From Garcia nutans (Eukaryota > Streptophyta > Magnoliopsida > Malpighiales > Euphorbiaceae): a stretch of 64,000 nt of DNA. Position 1 is the stretch's first letter; each line of letters opens with the position of its first letter. The stretch lies in the NCBI GenBank assembly GCA_947685225.1, contig CANTUV010000035.1, positions 8,067,501 to 8,131,500 on the forward strand, written 5' to 3'. Below the pieces are notes generated by a model. It was not told the DNA's origin. It was given only the letters and a program-made list of their open reading frames with translations, and ran no database searches. Shown here one piece after another: positions 33,877 to 44,798 of the stretch. The position numbers and the translations under genes are program-made.

Positions 33877-34253
33877 TGGGGCCCCGAAATTAAAATTACG
33901 AGAATAATAAAAATAGCGGAATAATAAAATACGACACACAATAATTTGCGTGGTTCACCCTTAACTTTTTAGGGTTACGTCCACGGGACAAAATCCGAAT
34001 AATTCTTCCACTATTAAAAATAGTAGGCTTACAAAGAGATTAATATAAAAATAGTGGCACTCACAAAAGTGTTTTCCAAACCTCACTATTTTTCTCGATC
34101 CTAGTCTTAAGACCCTTCCTAAAACTGAACTCTTACAAACCTCTCAATTCTTCACAGACTTTAATGTCCTGTGGCTTGGTATTACAAACTCTTGGCAATC
34201 TCTATTTATAGAGAAAGAGATGCCAAAATTGTTGTGTAAATTGCCTAAAATTA
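33877..34253 (-). repeat. copia-1 5' LTR (truncated)
   Basis: Matches the 3' LTR from its terminal GGGGCCCCA inward for ~377 bp, then breaks off after TTGCCTAAAATTA at 34253. The missing part is the upstream U3 end, which normally holds promoter elements. Confidence 0.88.
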
Positions 34254-36060
34254 CCACTAGTATATAGTATCATAACCATGAGACTTAGGGTGTTGCTCTA
34301 TGAAATCCATGCTTATGGTCGACCAAGCAGAATCTGCAAGGGGCAGCGGCTGCAAAAGCCAAGGATAAGAGCAACTTTCAGTTTTACATCTTCTACAAGT
34401 ATCACATTGTAATATCCATTCCACCACTATTTTCTTCAAATTAAGCCAGTAGAAGTGTTGTCTTAACTTTTCATAAGTTGCTTGGATTCCAGAATGCCCT
34501 CCCAAAGGGCTGTCATGGAATTGGGCTAAGATTTTGTTTCTCAAGTCAATAGATGCCCCAATATACAATTTACCCTTGAATCTGATTACTCCATTGTTGA
34601 GTGTTTATGCTGGATATTGAGTGGGTAGCAAGGTGACAGCCTTTAATAGTTCTTATGCAACATTATCCCAATGATAGGATTGCTCTACTTTTGTTATCCA
34701 CATTGGAATGACAATGGAGCTGTAGAATTCCCCCTTTTCTTCCTCATCAAACCTTCTTGCAAGTGCATCTGCCACCTTATTCTCTTTCCCTTTCTTGTAG
34801 AGTATCTGGTAATCCAAACCCAATAGTTTAGTAATCCCTTTTTGCTGGATATATGTATGTAGTCTCTGTTTTAGCAGGTGTTTTATTGTCTGCTGATCAG
34901 TTCTGATAATAAACTTGCCTTGTTCAAGGTAGTGCCACCACTTAGTAACTGCAAAGACAATGGCAATCAATTCTCTTTCATAGGCTGATAGAGCTTAGTT
35001 TCTAGGGCTAAGGTGTTTAGAGATGAAAGCCACAAGTCTCCCTTCTTGCATAAGCACAACGCCAATCCCTTCCCACTTGCATCACATTCTAGTACAAAGG
35101 GTAAGTTAAAATTTGGCAATATTAGTACAGGTGCAGAACTCATAGCCTTTTTCAAGCTTTCAAAGGCTAACTGAGCTTCTAAATTCTAGTGAAAAGCATT
35201 CTTCTTCAACAAGGCAGTTAAAGGTCTACTGATTTCTCCATAATCCTTTATGAACCTTTTGTAGTATCCTGTAAGCCCAAGAAATCCTCCCAATTGTTTA
35301 AAGGTTTTTGGTTGGGGCCACTCCACCATAGCCTGAATTTTGGAATTGTCAGTTGATACTCCCTCAAAAATTATATGGCCTAAGTACTCTATACTGCTGC
35401 TGGCAAAAACACTCTTTTCTTGTTTAGCATAAAGCTGATTCTGCTGCAAAATTTGAAAGACTTGCTCTAGATGCTTCAAATCATTAGAGGGTGATTTACT
35501 ATAAATTAGTATATCATCAAAGAACACCAATACAAAATTTCTAAGGAAGTGCTGAAATATAGAGTTCATAAGTGCCTAAAATGTTGCAGGGGCATTAGTC
35601 AACCCAAATGACATGACCTTAAACTCAAAATGGCCAACATGAGTTCCGAAGGCTGTCTTGGGGATGTCTGTTGGATTCATTCTAATCTGATGGTAGCTTG
35701 CTCGCAAATCAATCTTTGAGAATAACTCTGCCCCATGCAACTCGTCCAACAAATCCTCAATGATAGGTATAGGATATTTATTTTTAATAGTTAAATCATT
35801 GAGTTGTTTGTAGTCTATGCAAAATCTCCGGCTCCCATCCTTTTTCTTTATGAGTAAGGCAAGCGTAGAGAAAGGGCTCTAGCTAGGTTGTATGAGTAAA
35901 TTATCTAGCATCTCCTGGGTTAATCTTTCTATCTCTGTGTTTTGGAAATGTGGATAATGGTAGGGTCTGACATTGATAGGATTAGAGTGAGGTTTAAGAT
36001 TAATGGAGTGATTAATGTTTCTGATGATATGCAATACTCATTAATTAATGTCCCAGAACC
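34254..36060 (-). mobile_element. Ty3/gypsy pol fragment (gypsy-1)
   Basis: Minus-strand pol pieces in gypsy order: reverse transcriptase (about 35186-36060; IKKKDGSRRFCIDYKQLND, KIDLRASYHQIR, VFFDDILIYSKS), RNase H (about 34653-35155; LECDASGKGLA, RTDQQTIKHLL, NKVADALARRF) and the HHCC integrase zinc domain (34257-34568; FHDSPLGGHSGI, CDTCRRCKTE). It stops at the first strand of the integrase core (FIEQ...GYDTIY), exactly where copia-1's LTR is cut. Several in-frame stops are present (for example near 35880, 35580, 35170). No LTR, gag or protease is visible. Upstream of 36060 the frame fades. Confidence 0.87.
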
Positions 36061-37159
36061 CATGCATCATCAAGTCTCTAATGTAATCTAAGAGCCTTGG
36101 TCTTGAACCGAAACCTGGGTGCTTGAGGGATGAACTTGCTAGGTCCTATGTGGGACTGGTTAGGACTATTTACGAGTGATCCATGTTCATGTGGGACTGA
36201 TTAGGACTATTTTCTTATTGTCACGGCTTGAATTTGAGAGCATGTAACCGACACTGCATATAAGAAAAATAAAAGATTTTTAAAATTGTAATACAAAATA
36301 ATAAGTTGTAAATAGACACTATAATAAGTTTGATTAATTAATAAATGATAAAACTGCAATATGATAATAATAACTGTCAAAAAAAAATTCAACCTAAAAC
36401 CCAGAAAATTCAACAAAAACTCAAAAGAATTCAACTAAAACCAAAAAATTCAACTTAGAAATTTCAACCAAAACCTATAAGTTCAAAAAAAAAAAAAAAG
36501 ACAAGGTAAATCAACCACAAACCCATAAAATCTAATTATACCAAAAGTAGAATTTGTAATCCAAATTTCTCAACCTTTTGCAAATCCCGTTAACCAAACA
36601 AGTAAAAAATCTAAAAAAATAAAATAAAATTTTACACAAAAACAAAACTAATTAACAAATTGTGCATAATATACTGAGATGTAAATATATCGTTAAAATT
36701 TTCATGAAAGTACTGATTAATCCTTAAAATAAATTTGGACATCATCAGGTACTTCTTATTATGAAAACCTATCGTTTAAACCTTTTCCATACACATATTG
36801 ACGAAAAAACAATATCCATTAAGTATGACTAACTCGGTAATGTTAACTTTAAAAAAATAGAAATAAGATTAAATAAATGCTTAATGTTTATGCGGAGATA
36901 TAGATTGTCCATTAAAATAATTTAACAAAATTTATATGTTAAAAATTATGAATGAATATCCATATTTGAATTTCATTTTACCAAAAAAAACATTATTATC
37001 TCAATTTTAATGGAAATAAATACATAAAAACAAATTATTAAATTTTTATAATAATTAATCTCAAACCTCAAATATCATGCTCAATTTATATACATTCAAG
37101 TTTTAAATCTTAAACATTTAATTTAAACAAATTTTAAACCTTTTCCATTCACATATTGA
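36061..37159. other. AT-rich spacer between two gypsy elements
   Basis: No recognisable gene. Near 36140-36215 a short phrase (ATGTGGGACTG(A/G)TTAGGACTATT) occurs twice, about 45 bp apart. The remainder is A/T-rich simple sequence. No further exons of the rhamnogalacturonan lyase were found. Confidence 0.5.
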
Positions 37160-37530
37160 TACAGGCATTAATATATAAATTTATAATCTGACTTTTTTTT
37201 ATTAATTTTAATCCTAATCTTTCTAGTATTCTTATCATAATCCTCCTAAGATAATTATTAGATTTCTTATCATAATCCTCCTAAGATAATTACTTTCCTA
37301 ATTCTAGCCTTTTTAGCATTTCTATTTATTTTTATTATTTTTAATTATTTAATTATAGTCCCTTTAGGATTTTATTTTATTTCATTTTAGGATCATTATT
37401 TATTTTTGCCTATAAATATAGCCTTTTACAAGTGTTGTAATTCATTTATAATTCATTCAATAAAATTTCTTGAAAAATTTCTTTTCTTAAGCATTTGTTT
37501 GTGTTAAGGTTTTTTGCTTACGTTGCATCA
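37160..37530 (+). repeat. gypsy-2 5' LTR
   Basis: 371 bp, starting TACAGGCATTAATATAT and ending GTTGCATCA. Contains the internal tandem CTTATCATAATCCTCCTAAG (two copies, about 37237-37299) and GCCTATAAATATAG (about 37408), a plausible TATA box. Confidence 0.85.
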
Positions 37531-37550
37531 GGTGGTATCAGAGATTGGTT

Positions 37551-39237
37551 ATGGCTACCGGTGGTGACAACAGTAGTTCTCTAGATGGAGATTGAGGAAT
37601 TGGAGTCCTTGACCAAAGGGACGAAGCGTTGCAATGTTTGGAGCAACGTCTAGAGTAATGGATGGACAACATATTCAAGCATATAGAAAGACATATCGAA
37701 GAAATTACTGACCATCTCAGGTCTAGGAATTAATGAAAATAGGGAGAGGATAGACAATAGAAGACCAAGAGATGGTTTAGCTCATGGCAACCCTATTGAC
37801 CAACCAATTCCTATGGGGAGACAACATGATTATGATGATGAAGATTCAGAAGAAGAAGAAGATTACGAACTCCAAGACCAACCCAGATTTTAGAGACAAG
37901 ATAATTATAAAAGAAGCGGTATGCATAGATTTGATGAAAGTGAATATAGAGAGTATAGACTAAGGGTTAACATTCTTAACTTCAATGGTCATCTTAACAC
38001 CATTGAAGTATTTTTAGATTGAATAGCTAATGCGAAGAGGTTCTTTGATTATATAGAGGCAATACCGAAAAGAAAGGTTAAATTGGTAACTTGTCGACTG
38101 AAAGGTGGAGCCTCCGCATGGTGGGATTGACTGCAATATAAGAGGGAGAGAGAAGGAAAAGGGCATGTTCGCACATGGTATAGAATGAAATATTTATTGC
38201 AAAGAGAATTCTTACCTCCTGACTATGAACAAATTCTTTTCCAACAATATCAAAGATGTCAGCAAGGAGGTAGAACAATTCATAAATATACTGCTGAATT
38301 TATGAGATTAGCGGAAAGAAATAACCTTCATAAATCAGCAGGACAACAAGTAGCAAGGTATCTAGAGGGATTAAGGCCTGCAATTAAAGATCGAATTGGT
38401 GTTCAAGTATTACGCACCTTATCCAAAGCTAAGAATATGGCTATGAAAGCTGGATTAATGTAGCAAGAGAGAGGAAGAAGGAATTTTGATTCCTATAAAG
38501 CTTCAGGACCAGTTGAAAGAAGCAAAACTGATAAAGAATATAGTGGACGCAATGAAAAGACTAGCACCAATCACTTTAACAAGGAGCAACCGCAAGATAG
38601 TAAGACAATGAGAAAGAAGCCTATGAATGAAACTAAGGAGAAAGAAACATAAAAGAATAATAATTTCTATGCTAGAACAACCATTGGAAAGTGTTATAAA
38701 TGTAATCAACAAGGCCATCACTCTAGTAATTGCCCTTCAAGGAAGACGGTGAATGTGGTTGCATAGGACAAAGAGGAAGAATCTGAGATGTATTGTGAAG
38801 TTGAAGGAGATGAGAAAGAATATGATAAGGAGTTTGATGGAGGTCAAAATTACATTGTGAGAATATTGATGCTAACTTCAAAGCAAGATGACCCGACTCA
38901 ATGACATCAATTATTTCAAACTAGGTGAGATATTAACGATAAAATATTTGGTGTTATTATTGATAGTAAAAGTTATGAGAATATTGTAGGCAAAGAGACT
39001 GTAAAGAGCTTGGGCTTACCAATAGAAAAACATCTCAATCCATACACTTTGGAATGGATCAAGGCAACAATTGGCATGGTTGAGATAAATGAAAGGTGCA
39101 AAGTACCATTCACTATTGGCAATTACAAAAATAAAATTCATTATGATGTAGTAGATATAGATATTTGCCAATTATTATTTAGTAGACCATGGCAATACGA
39201 TGTTGATGCTCACCACTTTGGAAGAAAGAATACTTAT
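37551..39237 (+). pseudogene. gypsy-2 gag and protease region
   Basis: ATG at 37551 starts a frame that meets a TGA within 16 codons. Beyond it are retrotransposon-gag blocks (about 37950-38460: LVTCRLKGGASAWW, RTWYRMKYLLQREFLPP, YTAEFMRLAERN, ARYLEGLRPAIKDRI), a CCHC zinc knuckle at about 38692-38745 (CYKCNQQGHHSSNC) and a protease-like segment (about 38935-39237: FGVIIDSKSYENIVG, with D-S-K in place of D-S-G). Stops at about 38020, 38128, 38461 and elsewhere. The protein stops at the insertion at 39244 and its frame resumes at 41238 (VKYTLSPLKNKE on the far side). Confidence 0.83.
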
Positions 39238-39243
39238 AGTCTT

Positions 39244-41232
39244 TATAGATCCTTAATTTTTGACCCAGTCTAGTTCGATATTTTTAAACAGTCCAAAATA
39301 ATTTTTTATATTTTAATAATATTTATTACTTATAGTATTTATTTTTAATTAAAATAAAAAATAAAAAAAGAAAAAGAAAAGATAAAAATAAATTGAAAAT
39401 AAAAATGGGCAACGGAAAAATTGGAGACGAAATTTTTCGTCGCTGGCAACGAATTGGCTTGGGCCAATTCCCTGCGACAAATTGGCCACAAGCCAATTCG
39501 CCATAGGTTTTACCTGGCGAATTGGCCACAAGCCAATTCATCGCAGATTTTTCTTGCTACGAATTACCTTGTGGCCCTCGCCCAGCCCCTGCACTCGGCT
39601 GGCAGGAAATTTTCGCCAGCGCAATTTTTGCAACGCAATTTTTTTTGAAACCCTATTCTACTTGGTTTGGTTTTTAATTTTATTTTCTAAACATTTTTTA
39701 TTTCCTTAATCAATTAGTATTAGATTTTTATTTTTCTTATAAATATCACATCAAAATACACAAAAAGGACTTTGGACTTTTGAACTTTTAAAAGGAGATT
39801 GGAGTTTTGGAAGGAGTTGGACTTTTTCATAATAGATTCAGAACCTTGAACTTGAAGGAGGAAGAGGCAGTTAGTAAGCAACAAATAATCCATCAAAGGC
39901 AACCCACATTGTCTTTGTTATTGTTCAACCAGAATTTAAAATTGTGGTGGAACCAATAACGGAGAATCTCTATTTACTTATTTATGTTTACAGTAACCTC
40001 ATCACTCAATTGGATTAATTATTTAAACGTACAATAGATGATCAATTGTTCTACTTACCATCTAAATTCTATTTAAAACCCTAAAAATTAGTTTTCAAAA
40101 TCCTAATGCCTTAATACCCATAAAATATATTTTTAAAATCTAAAACCCTAATTACACTTTTCTAAAACCACAAAACAATAATCTATTTTCTCAAAACCAT
40201 AATTAATCCTATTTTTTTAAGATTTACAGTAGCTTGTTTCTTCCAATTTTGAAATCCTATTTTCTAAATCTTAAACCCTAAAATCTTAATTTTCAATACC
40301 AAAATCTACAATCCTACAAGCTAGTTTTTTAAAATTTTCATGGGCGCTGCCCCGACCTTGCAAGGGGCGTTGTCCCTTGACTTCGCCTGCTAACCGGCTA
40401 GCGGGACTGTCGTATGGGCTCGTCATAAGGGTGAATATTTATTTGTGTATCATAAGCCTTTGTGTTTAGCTCCCTTTATTTAAAAACCTTAATTTGGTTA
40501 TTAAAATTCTAAAACCCTAAATTTATACATTTATTACTTTATTTAATTTTAAATTTAATTATGTAGTTTATTATATATTTTGATGATTGATTTATTTAAT
40601 TTTGATATTTGATTTGTTTATCATGTATGAATGATTTCTTTATTATTTTTATTTTGGTACTAAAAATTGTAAGAAGTATGTTTCCATGATTGGGTACCTT
40701 ATTATTTAATCTTTATGTAATTTAGATTATTTTCATATTTTGAAATTAATGTAAATGACACATTTTCACCTTTTGGTTGGTGTCCTATTTAGTTTTTGAT
40801 ATAGATGATGTAAGAATATGTTTTCATCCTTGGATGGGTGTCCATTTATTTAATTTTTTTGGACATTATTGTAATTTTAATAAAGTATTTATTTATTCTT
40901 ATAATCGCATGTAGTATGGATAATATCGTTATATTTAAAAATTTTATAATATTAAGACCTGAAAAGGAGGACGGTTCCAATGAACCGGGCGTTGTGGGGG
41001 TGCTGGGCCATTTCTCACCTTTTCCACACGTACCCAACTTTCCGAACCCATTAGGAGATTGGGGATTCCTTAGAAATTGAGTCATCCACCCCTTTCTTTT
41101 TTCCGGTCCGTCCGGATGGAGACTCCATTTTCTCCGAACTTAGACCCGTTTTCTTTAAGGCCCTGAACCTAAATAGTACCTAAGTCGCAAGAACCATTCC
41201 ACCGGAAGTGGAGGTGAAATTTTCCGCTCACA
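39244..41232 (+). mobile_element. Probable solo LTR inserted in gypsy-2
   Basis: About 1,989 bp between two copies of GTCTT (39239-39243 and 41233-41237), interrupting a protein frame that reads across when the insert is left out (NTYSL joined to VKGGVKYTLSPL). The insert has no coding capacity, is GC-variable, ends CTCACA, and has a TATAAATATCAC stretch (about 39738) followed by leader-like sequence, all as expected for a long LTR left after recombination between two LTRs. Its first bases are TA rather than the usual TG. It contains three short palindromes at 39451-39538. The family is not identified. Confidence 0.6.
39451..39538. repeat. Cluster of three AATTGGC/GCCAATT palindromes
   Basis: Palindromes at 39451-39470 (GAATTGGC, 4-base loop, GCCAATTC), 39480-39498 and 39520-39538 (both AATTGGC, 5-base loop CACAA, GCCAATT). 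The last two sit on either side of a further palindrome, AATTCGCCA ... TGGCGAATT. They lie upstream of the TATA-like stretch of the presumed LTR. Confidence 0.8.
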
Positions 41233-41237
41233 GTCTT

Positions 41238-44200
41238 GTGAAGGGAGGGGTGAAGTATACTTTATCACCACTAAAGAACAAAGAGATTAAGAAAAATAAG
41301 AAGACATTCTTAACCATCACAAAGGAGTTTGAAGTGGAAGCTAAAAAAATAAAATAAGCGCACGCCTTGATTGTAAAGCAAATTCTTGAGGAGGAACCAA
41401 AACTGCAAGTGGAGGAGCCTCCAAAATTAGTTTGACTCTTATTAAAAGAATTTGAAGAACTAATGCCGAATGACATACCCAATGGTTTACCTCCCATGCG
41501 TGATATCCAACATCATATTGATCTAATCCCAGGAGAAAGTTTACCAAATAATTAGTGGCTAACATCCATATTTACTACATCACAATAAATTTCATCTTTG
41601 TATTTGTCAATAGTGAATGGTAATTTACACCTTTCATTTACCTCAACCGTGCCAGCTGCTGCCTTGATCCACCCAAAAGTATATGGATTGGGATATTTTT
41701 CTATTAGTAAGCCCAAGCTCTTCATGGTCTCTTTCCCTACAAAATTCTCACAACTTTCACTATCAATAATAACACCAAATATTTTATCGTTAATAGCGCA
41801 CCTAGTTCGGAACAATTAATGTCGTTGAGTCTTGTCCTCTTGCTTTGGAGTTAGCATCAATCTTCTCACAATGTAATTTTGACCTCTATCAAAATCTTCA
41901 TCATATCCTCATCAAATTTGATACACTATCAAATGAGTCTAAAAGAAAGTGAAATACTTAAAGAGAAAGTGGAGGAGTTATTGAAAAAAGGTCTTATTAG
42001 GGAGAGCATGAGTCCATGTAATGTAACCGCCCTACTTATAGCAAAGAAGGATGAAAGATGGAGAATGTGTGTTGAGTGGCCTATAAATTTTTTATTCCAA
42101 GATTGAATGGCATGTTAGACCAATTACATGGCGCAAGGTGGTTTACGAAAATTGATTTGAAGAATGGATACCATCAAATTCATATAAGACCAGAAGATGA
42201 GTGAAAGACAGCATTCAAAACAAAAGAGGGGCTTTATGAATGGCTTGTCATGCCTTTTAGATTATCAAATGCACCAAGCACATTTATGATATTGATGAAT
42301 CAATATTAAAGCTTTTCATTGGACTTTTTGTGGTTGTTTATTTTGATGATATATTGATCTATAGTAAATCCGAGGATGATCATTTGCTGTACTTGAGAGA
42401 GGTACTAACAGCCTTGCAAAAAAATAAATGTTATATAAATTTCAAGAAATATAGTTTTATGACAAAAAAGCTACTATTCTTGGGATATATCGTAAGTGCT
42501 GAAGGCATACAAGTGGATGATGCAAAGATTAAAGCAATAAGAGAGCGGCCAAGTCCAACTAATATTTCTAAAATTTGAAGCTTTCATGGATTAGCCTCTT
42601 TCTATAGATGATTCATCAAAGATTTTAGTACCATTCCAGCACCTATAACGAGTGCTTGAAGAAAAGGAAGTTCAATTAAGGAAAAGAAGCAGAGAGCAAT
42701 TTCACATTACTTAAGGAGAAGTTATGCACTGCACATGTTCTTGTATTGCCCACTTTTGAGAAGTTATTCGAAGTAGATTTATGATGCTAGTGGAGTTGAG
42801 ATTGGAGCTGTCTTATCCCAATAGAGGAGGCCATTACCGTACTTCAGCGAAAAACTAAGTGATGCGCGGAGGAAATGGAGCACTTATAACAAAGAATTCT
42901 ATTCAGTTGTGTGTGCTCTTAAGATATGGGAGCATTACTTGGAGTGAAAAGAGTTCATTATGTATTCTCATCATGAAGCCTTATAGTACCTAAATAGCCA
43001 AGCGTGAGTTAGCAAAGACATGCATGCAAGGTGGTATCACTTTTTACAAAAGTTTTCTTGTTGGCTAAAACACAAATATGGAGTTCAAAATCGAGTGGCT
43101 GATTCTTTAAGTAGGTGTAGTGCCTTACTTTTGACTTTAAGTCATGAGATTGTAGGATTTGAACAACTAAAAGAACTCTATTCTAAAGATGAAGATTTTG
43201 GTGATACATGGTGAAAGTGTATTCAAGGACATCTAGTTGATGATTTCTACTTACTCGATGGATATTTAATACATGAAAATCAACTTTGCCTTCTGCAAAC
43301 TTCATTACGAGAAAATATTATAAGAGATTTACATAGAGGGATTTTGGCAGGACATTTAGGCCGAGATAAGATAATTAGTGTAATTAAGAAAAGATATTGT
43401 TAGCCCCAACTAAGGAAGGATATAAGCAGGTTTGTTTTAAAATATTTTACATTTCAATTTTCAAAGGGACACTCACAAAATACTGATTTATACATGCCTT
43501 TATCTATGCCTAATAATATTTAGGAAGATTTATCCATGAATTTTATGTTGAGCTTACCAAGAATGCAAAGATCAGTGAATTTTATCTTTGTTGTTATTGA
43601 TAGATTTTTCAAGATGGCATATTTTATTCCTTGTCCCAAAATATCAGATGATGTTCATGTTGCAAGACTCTTCTTCAAAGAGATGACATGGTTACATGAT
43701 ATGCAAAATCCATCACTTATGATCATGATAGTAAATTCTTGAGATATTTTTGGAGGACTTTGTGAAATTTTTTTAATTCATTCTTGAATTTCAGTAGCAT
43801 CGCTCATCCACAAAATGATAATCAAACAAAAGCTGTGAATCATCCATTGGACAATTTAATTCGTAGCATTTATGGAAGTAAACTTAAGCAGTGGGACATT
43901 CCATTATCTTAAGCTGAATTTGCTTATAATAGTATTGTCCATAGCACTATTGGGAGATCGCCATTTTTAGTGGTTTACATTAAGGTGCCGCGATATTCAC
44001 TTGATTTGGTACCTTTATCTAAAAATGCAATCAGAAGAATGGTCGCTAAACACATGGTGGAGCAAATTATTGATGTACAAAAAGAAGTTCATCTAAAGCT
44101 TGAAGCAGCCAACACCAAATATAAGAAAGCAACAGATAAACACAAACACAAGCAAGTATTTTTAGTTAGAGATCAAGTAATGATATTCTTTCGATGTGAA

Positions 44201-44410
44201 TAATTTTTAGTAAGTTCCTATAACAAGCTGCAGCCGAAGAAATATATTCCTTATATCGTCATTAAGAAAATTAATGACAATATCTATGTTGTTGATTTAC
44301 CAGAAGATATGAGCATTTCAGGAACCTTCAACGTTGCTAACCTATATCTATTTTATTCCGATGATGTATCATTATATTCAAGTACTCATTTACATTCAAT
44401 AACGAATTTT
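41238..44410 (+). pseudogene. gypsy-2 pol (reverse transcriptase, RNase H, integrase)
   Basis: After the insertion the frame resumes at 41238 (LLKEFEELMPNDIPNGLPP, the usual lead-in to gypsy reverse transcriptase), is broken by the inverted segment, and continues: reverse transcriptase about 41930-42600 (KIDLKNGYHQIHIR, VVYFDDILIYSKSEDD), RNase H about 42770-43120 (LKHKYGVQNRVADSLSR), integrase zinc region about 43310-43420, integrase core about 43530-44000 (FIFVVIDRFFKMAYF) and the C-terminal region to about 44400 (YVVDLPEDMSISGTFNVANLY). Many stops and frameshifts; inactive. Confidence 0.86.
41543..41925 (-). repeat. Inverted copy of the gypsy protease region inside gypsy-2
   Basis: On the minus strand this segment encodes GVIIDSESCENFVGKETMKSLG and WIKAAAGTVEVNERCK, nearly the same as the plus-strand protease segment at about 38795-39180. 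It interrupts the plus-strand frame between GESLPN (ends about 41542) and HYQMSLKESEILKEKVEEL (starts about 41925), which are adjacent in normal elements. The two arms differ at a number of positions, so it came from a related copy or has aged. Confidence 0.85.
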
Positions 44411-44430
44411 TTCTAAGTGGAGGAGACTAT

Positions 44431-44798
44431 TGTAGTCATTAATATATAAATTCATAATCTAAAATTTTTATTAATTCTAAACATAATCTTTCTAAGATTA
44501 TTATCATAATCCTCCTAAAATAATTATTAAAATTCTTATCATAATCCTTCTAAAATAATTATTTTTCTAATTATAGTCATTTTAGTATTTTTATTTTCTT
44601 TTAGTATTCTTAATAGTTTAATTTTAGTCTCTTTATAATTTTTATTTTATTTTTTTTTAATTTTTATTTATTTTTACCTATAAATAAAGCCATTCACAAA
44701 TATTATAATTCATTTATAATTCAATTAATAAAATTTTTTAAAAGTATTTCTTCCCTTATATATTGATGTGTGTTAGAATTTTTAGCGTCACGCATACA
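44431..44798 (+). repeat. gypsy-2 3' LTR
   Basis: About 368 bp, starting TGTAGTCATTAATATAT and ending near ACGCATACA. It carries the same duplicated TATCATAATCC motif and the CCTATAAATAAAG TATA-like box as the 5' LTR, with clear divergence between the two. Confidence 0.82.

Larger units (their letters stand above)
29161..34253 (-). mobile_element. Ty1/copia retrotransposon (copia-1), 5' LTR truncated
   Basis: Element on the minus strand with LTRs at 29161-29648 (3' LTR, complete, TGTTGG...GGCCA) and 33877-34253 (5' LTR, first ~110 bp missing). The primer-binding site next to the 5' LTR reads TGGTATTAGAGC (about 33861-33872), complementary to initiator-Met tRNA with one mismatch; a purine tract AAGGGGGAGAT abuts the 3' LTR (29649-29660). 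The LTR halves differ at few positions, so it is not old. No target-site duplication can be shown because the right flank is lost at 34253, where a gypsy fragment starts. The left end lies in an intron of, or just upstream of, the lyase remnant. Confidence 0.92.
37160..44798 (+). mobile_element. Ty3/gypsy retrotransposon (gypsy-2), decayed, with internal insertions
   Basis: Plus-strand element with LTRs at 37160-37530 and 44431-44798, a primer-binding site TGGTATCAGAGA just after the 5' LTR (about 37533-37544, initiator-Met type), and a purine tract AGTGGAGGAGA before the 3' LTR. Domains run gag, zinc knuckle, protease, reverse transcriptase, RNase H, integrase. Many stops and frameshifts. 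The LTRs differ at many positions and no target-site duplication is obvious, so it is old. Two pieces interrupt it: a ~1.99-kb solo-LTR-like insertion (39244-41232) and an inverted copy of the protease region (about 41543-41925). Confidence 0.9.

Noticed and set aside
36207..36434. 75-codon minus-strand frame
   Set aside because: AT-driven translation in simple sequence; no recognisable domain.
39326..39709. Overlapping short frames on both strands in the palindromic region
   Set aside because: They arise from the repeated palindromes in the presumed LTR and overlap each other without homology.
40838..41085. 80-codon frames on both strands near the end of the presumed solo LTR
   Set aside because: Complementary to each other, no known domain, within non-coding LTR-like sequence.
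39244..41232. Idea that this insert, or the gypsy elements, is an integrated plant pararetrovirus
   Set aside because: No viral movement or coat domain is seen; the gypsy elements have LTRs, a tRNA primer site and an integrase, and the insert has no coding capacity.
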